Shown: piece after piece, positions 4,742-5,664 of the stretch
How positions within the stretch are numbered: the stretch's first letter is position 1
Layout: each line of letters opens with the position of its first letter
From: Verrucomicrobia bacterium GWC2_42_7
GTDB taxonomy: Bacteria; Verrucomicrobiota; Verrucomicrobiia; Opitutales; GWC2-42-7-A
NCBI GenBank assembly: GCA_001831055.1
Contig: MIDO01000049.1
Span: forward strand, 1 to 5,664
Reading direction: 5' to 3'
Length of the DNA: 5,664 nt
Translations under genes and position numbers: made by a program
The notes under the pieces: generated by a model
Told to the model about the DNA's origin: nothing
Database searches by the model: none
What the model saw: only the letters and a program-made list of their open reading frames with translations

Positions 4742-5664
4742 ATGAATTTTGAAGAAGCTCAAAACTGGTTGTATGGCTTGGGGAAAACGGCTTTTGGTGG
4801 ACCAAAAGCCGTTCTCCCGAACTTCCCTGTGATTCACGTAGCTGGCACCAATGGGAAAGGGTCCGTTAGTGCTTTGCTTGAAAGCATTTACAGACAAGCA
4901 GGATACAAAGTTGGCTTGTATACCTCTCCGCATTTAGTAGACATACGCGAGCGGATTCAAATTAACCGCGAGTTAATCTCCAAAGAGGATTTTGTTCGGT
5001 ATGTAGAATTATTCCAAACGAATTCTTTGAGAAGAGCCGCCGCTTCCTTGAAAATCAAAGGAAGGAAAAGATACCTTAATTCGCGCAGTAATAAATTCTG
5101 GAAAGAATTTATTACTGCGCGACAATCTCCTTTTCGGAAGGGGTTTGGGGAAACCCATTTTGGGCGACCAAAATGGGTTTCCCCAACCTCCTTCTTTGAA
5201 TATATGACAGCGATGGGCTTTCTTTATTTTTCCGAAAAGGAGGTAGATCTTGGCATTATTGAAGTAGGCCTTGGTGGCCGATTGGATCCAACCAATGTGG
5301 TTGATCCAGAGGTATCTATCATTACATCCATTGGACTGGATCACATGGAGATACTTGGCGATTCTTTTGAGAAAATTGCCGCAGAGAAAGGGGGCATTAT
5401 CAAACAACAACGACCCGTTGTCATCGGCAAAATGCCTCAGGGAGCAGAAGAGGTTATTCGAAATATTGCCAAAACGAAATCGGCTCCTGTTTTCTCGACT
5501 CAGGAGGCTTTCGGTTCCGATATTGAAAAATACCCACAATCGGCCCTATCTGGTCAGTACCAAAGACAGAATGCGGCTACCGCCATTCTTGCCACAAAAG
5601 TCTTGCAGCCTCGGTTTCCAATAACGGAAGAGCAAATTCAACGCGGACTCGCAACGGTAAAGTG
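4742..5664 (+). CDS. folC: FolC: dihydrofolate synthase / folylpolyglutamate synthase, carrying two repeat elements; 3' end outside the window
   Basis: The frame is open for 307 residues to the window end. Cytoplasmic enzyme that adds glutamate to dihydropteroate and/or tetrahydrofolate using ATP. Mur-ligase-type motifs are all present: P-loop AGTNGKGS (34-41), YTSPHL (60-65), FFEYMTAMGFLYF (151-163), EVGLGGRLDPTN (174-185), TSIGLDHMEILG (195-206), EKGGIIK (215-221, usually EKAGI; its lysine is the carbamylated one in E. coli FolC) and QRQNAATAI (274-282). Two stretches are foreign to the family. Residues 14-26, before the P-loop, are encoded by hairpin R6 and stand where relatives have a longer helical segment. 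Residues about 97-149 include R7 (114-149) and form a basic insertion between the ISKEDF helix and FFE. The frame is kept through both, so the gene looks functional. ATG 4742 is the first start after an in-frame TAA; no ribosome site is visible. Confidence 0.93.
   Translation, partial: MNFEEAQNWLYGLGKTAFGGPKAVLPNFPVIHVAGTNGKGSVSALLESIYRQAGYKVGLYTSPHLVDIRERIQINRELISKEDFVRYVELFQTNSLRRAAASLKIKGRKRYLNSRSNKFWKEFITARQSPFRKGFGETHFGRPKWVSPTSFFEYMTAMGFLYFSEKEVDLGIIEVGLGGRLDPTNVVDPEVSIITSIGLDHMEILGDSFEKIAAEKGGIIKQQRPVVIGKMPQGAEEVIRNIAKTKSAPVFSTQEAFGSDIEKYPQSALSGQYQRQNAATAILATKVLQPRFPITEEQIQRGLATVK
4781..4818 (+). repeat. R6: solo stem 2 of the element, inside the 5' end of folC
   Basis: 4781-4797 pairs with 4802-4818 (17 positions, one mismatch) around TGGA. 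The sequence GGCTTGGGGAAAA just before and into the stem matches R3. No stem 1 or central hairpin precedes it, only the native-looking folC start. It encodes FolC residues 14-26 in the same element frame as R3 and R7. The stem core differs (CGGC/GCCG here, CCCA/TGGG in R3 and R7), with both arms changed together. Confidence 0.82.
5081..5186 (+). repeat. R7: complete structured palindromic element, type A, inserted in frame in folC
   Basis: The best preserved copy. Stem 1 pairs 5081-5098 with 5105-5122 perfectly (18 bp, loop TGGAAA). The mini-hairpin pairs 5127-5132 with 5138-5143 around TTCGG (6 bp, one G-T). Stem 2 pairs 5145-5163 with 5168-5186 perfectly (19 bp) around GCGA, a GNRA tetraloop. 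It encodes FolC residues 114-149 without a stop. A further small hairpin just upstream (5043-5049 with 5058-5064, 7 bp) may belong to the inserted block. Confidence 0.9.

Noticed and set aside
556..5186. CRISPR array or attachment sites
   Set aside because: The repeats are irregularly spaced, in both orientations, differ in sequence and form long hairpins; there are no regular spacers and no cas or integrase genes.
5023..5199. 8-bp direct repeat TTCTTTGA (5023-5030 and 5192-5199) flanking the folC insertion, as a target-site duplication
   Set aside because: The copies are 169 bp apart, not a multiple of three, and are read in different frames; removing one copy plus the insert would break folC. 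The right copy is native FFE coding sequence. Probably chance, unless a compensating indel occurred.
5009..5539. Leftward open frame of 176 codons over folC
   Set aside because: It is antisense to FolC, whose motifs are unmistakable, and it runs through R7; no family is recognisable.

Overview
This window comes from a bacterium of moderate GC content. The gene set is a MoxR / DUF58 / DUF4381 operon, an AzgA-type purine permease and folC. The operon type and the protein flavour fit the Planctomycetes-Verrucomicrobia-Chlamydiae group, perhaps an environmental chlamydia. That is an inference from family knowledge, not something I could test.

Layout. Positions 1-2618 hold a leftward, tightly packed operon: a MoxR AAA+ ATPase (2618-1629), a DUF58 protein (1626-700, 2 nt gap) and a DUF4381-like membrane protein (695 to beyond the window, 4 nt gap). 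Together they look like the start of a Bat/MoxR-VWA cluster. Positions 2619-3063 are a divergent intergenic region. An NCS2-family purine permease runs rightward at 3064-4386. After a 355-nt intergenic stretch comes folC (4742 to beyond the window end), dihydrofolate/folylpolyglutamate synthase.

The striking content is a family of structured repeats, called R1-R7 here. A complete copy is about 102-108 bp and has three parts: a long hairpin (stem 1), a short central hairpin around a CTCCTTTTCGGAAGGGG-like core, and a second long hairpin of 15-19 bp (stem 2). There are six complete copies (R1 556-657, R2 2664-2771, R3 2934-3036, R4 4420-4526, R5 4611-4713, R7 5081-5186) and one solo stem 2 (R6 4781-4818), together about 12% of the window. 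Stem sequences differ between copies but pairing is kept. Four of the five copies with the most common stem 2 type have a GNRA-like loop. The elements do not avoid genes. R7 lies in frame inside folC, R6 encodes the start of FolC just before its P-loop, R1 lies in an open frame joining a coupled ATG to the signal peptide of the DUF4381 protein, and R3 lies in an open frame that joins the permease. In R3, R6 and R7 the same element frame is read (G-L/F-G-K/E-T-x-F-G-x-P-K), while the intergenic copies R2 and R4 have a stop in that frame. This resembles the idea of the Rickettsia palindromic elements (selfish palindromes tolerated inside proteins), but the architecture is different and I do not recognise the family.

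Functionally, the left operon probably works at the envelope (MoxR chaperone acting on DUF58/VWA partners). The permease brings in purine bases. FolC makes polyglutamylated folate for one-carbon and purine/thymidylate synthesis. No tRNA, rRNA, CRISPR array, IS transposase or riboswitch was seen.
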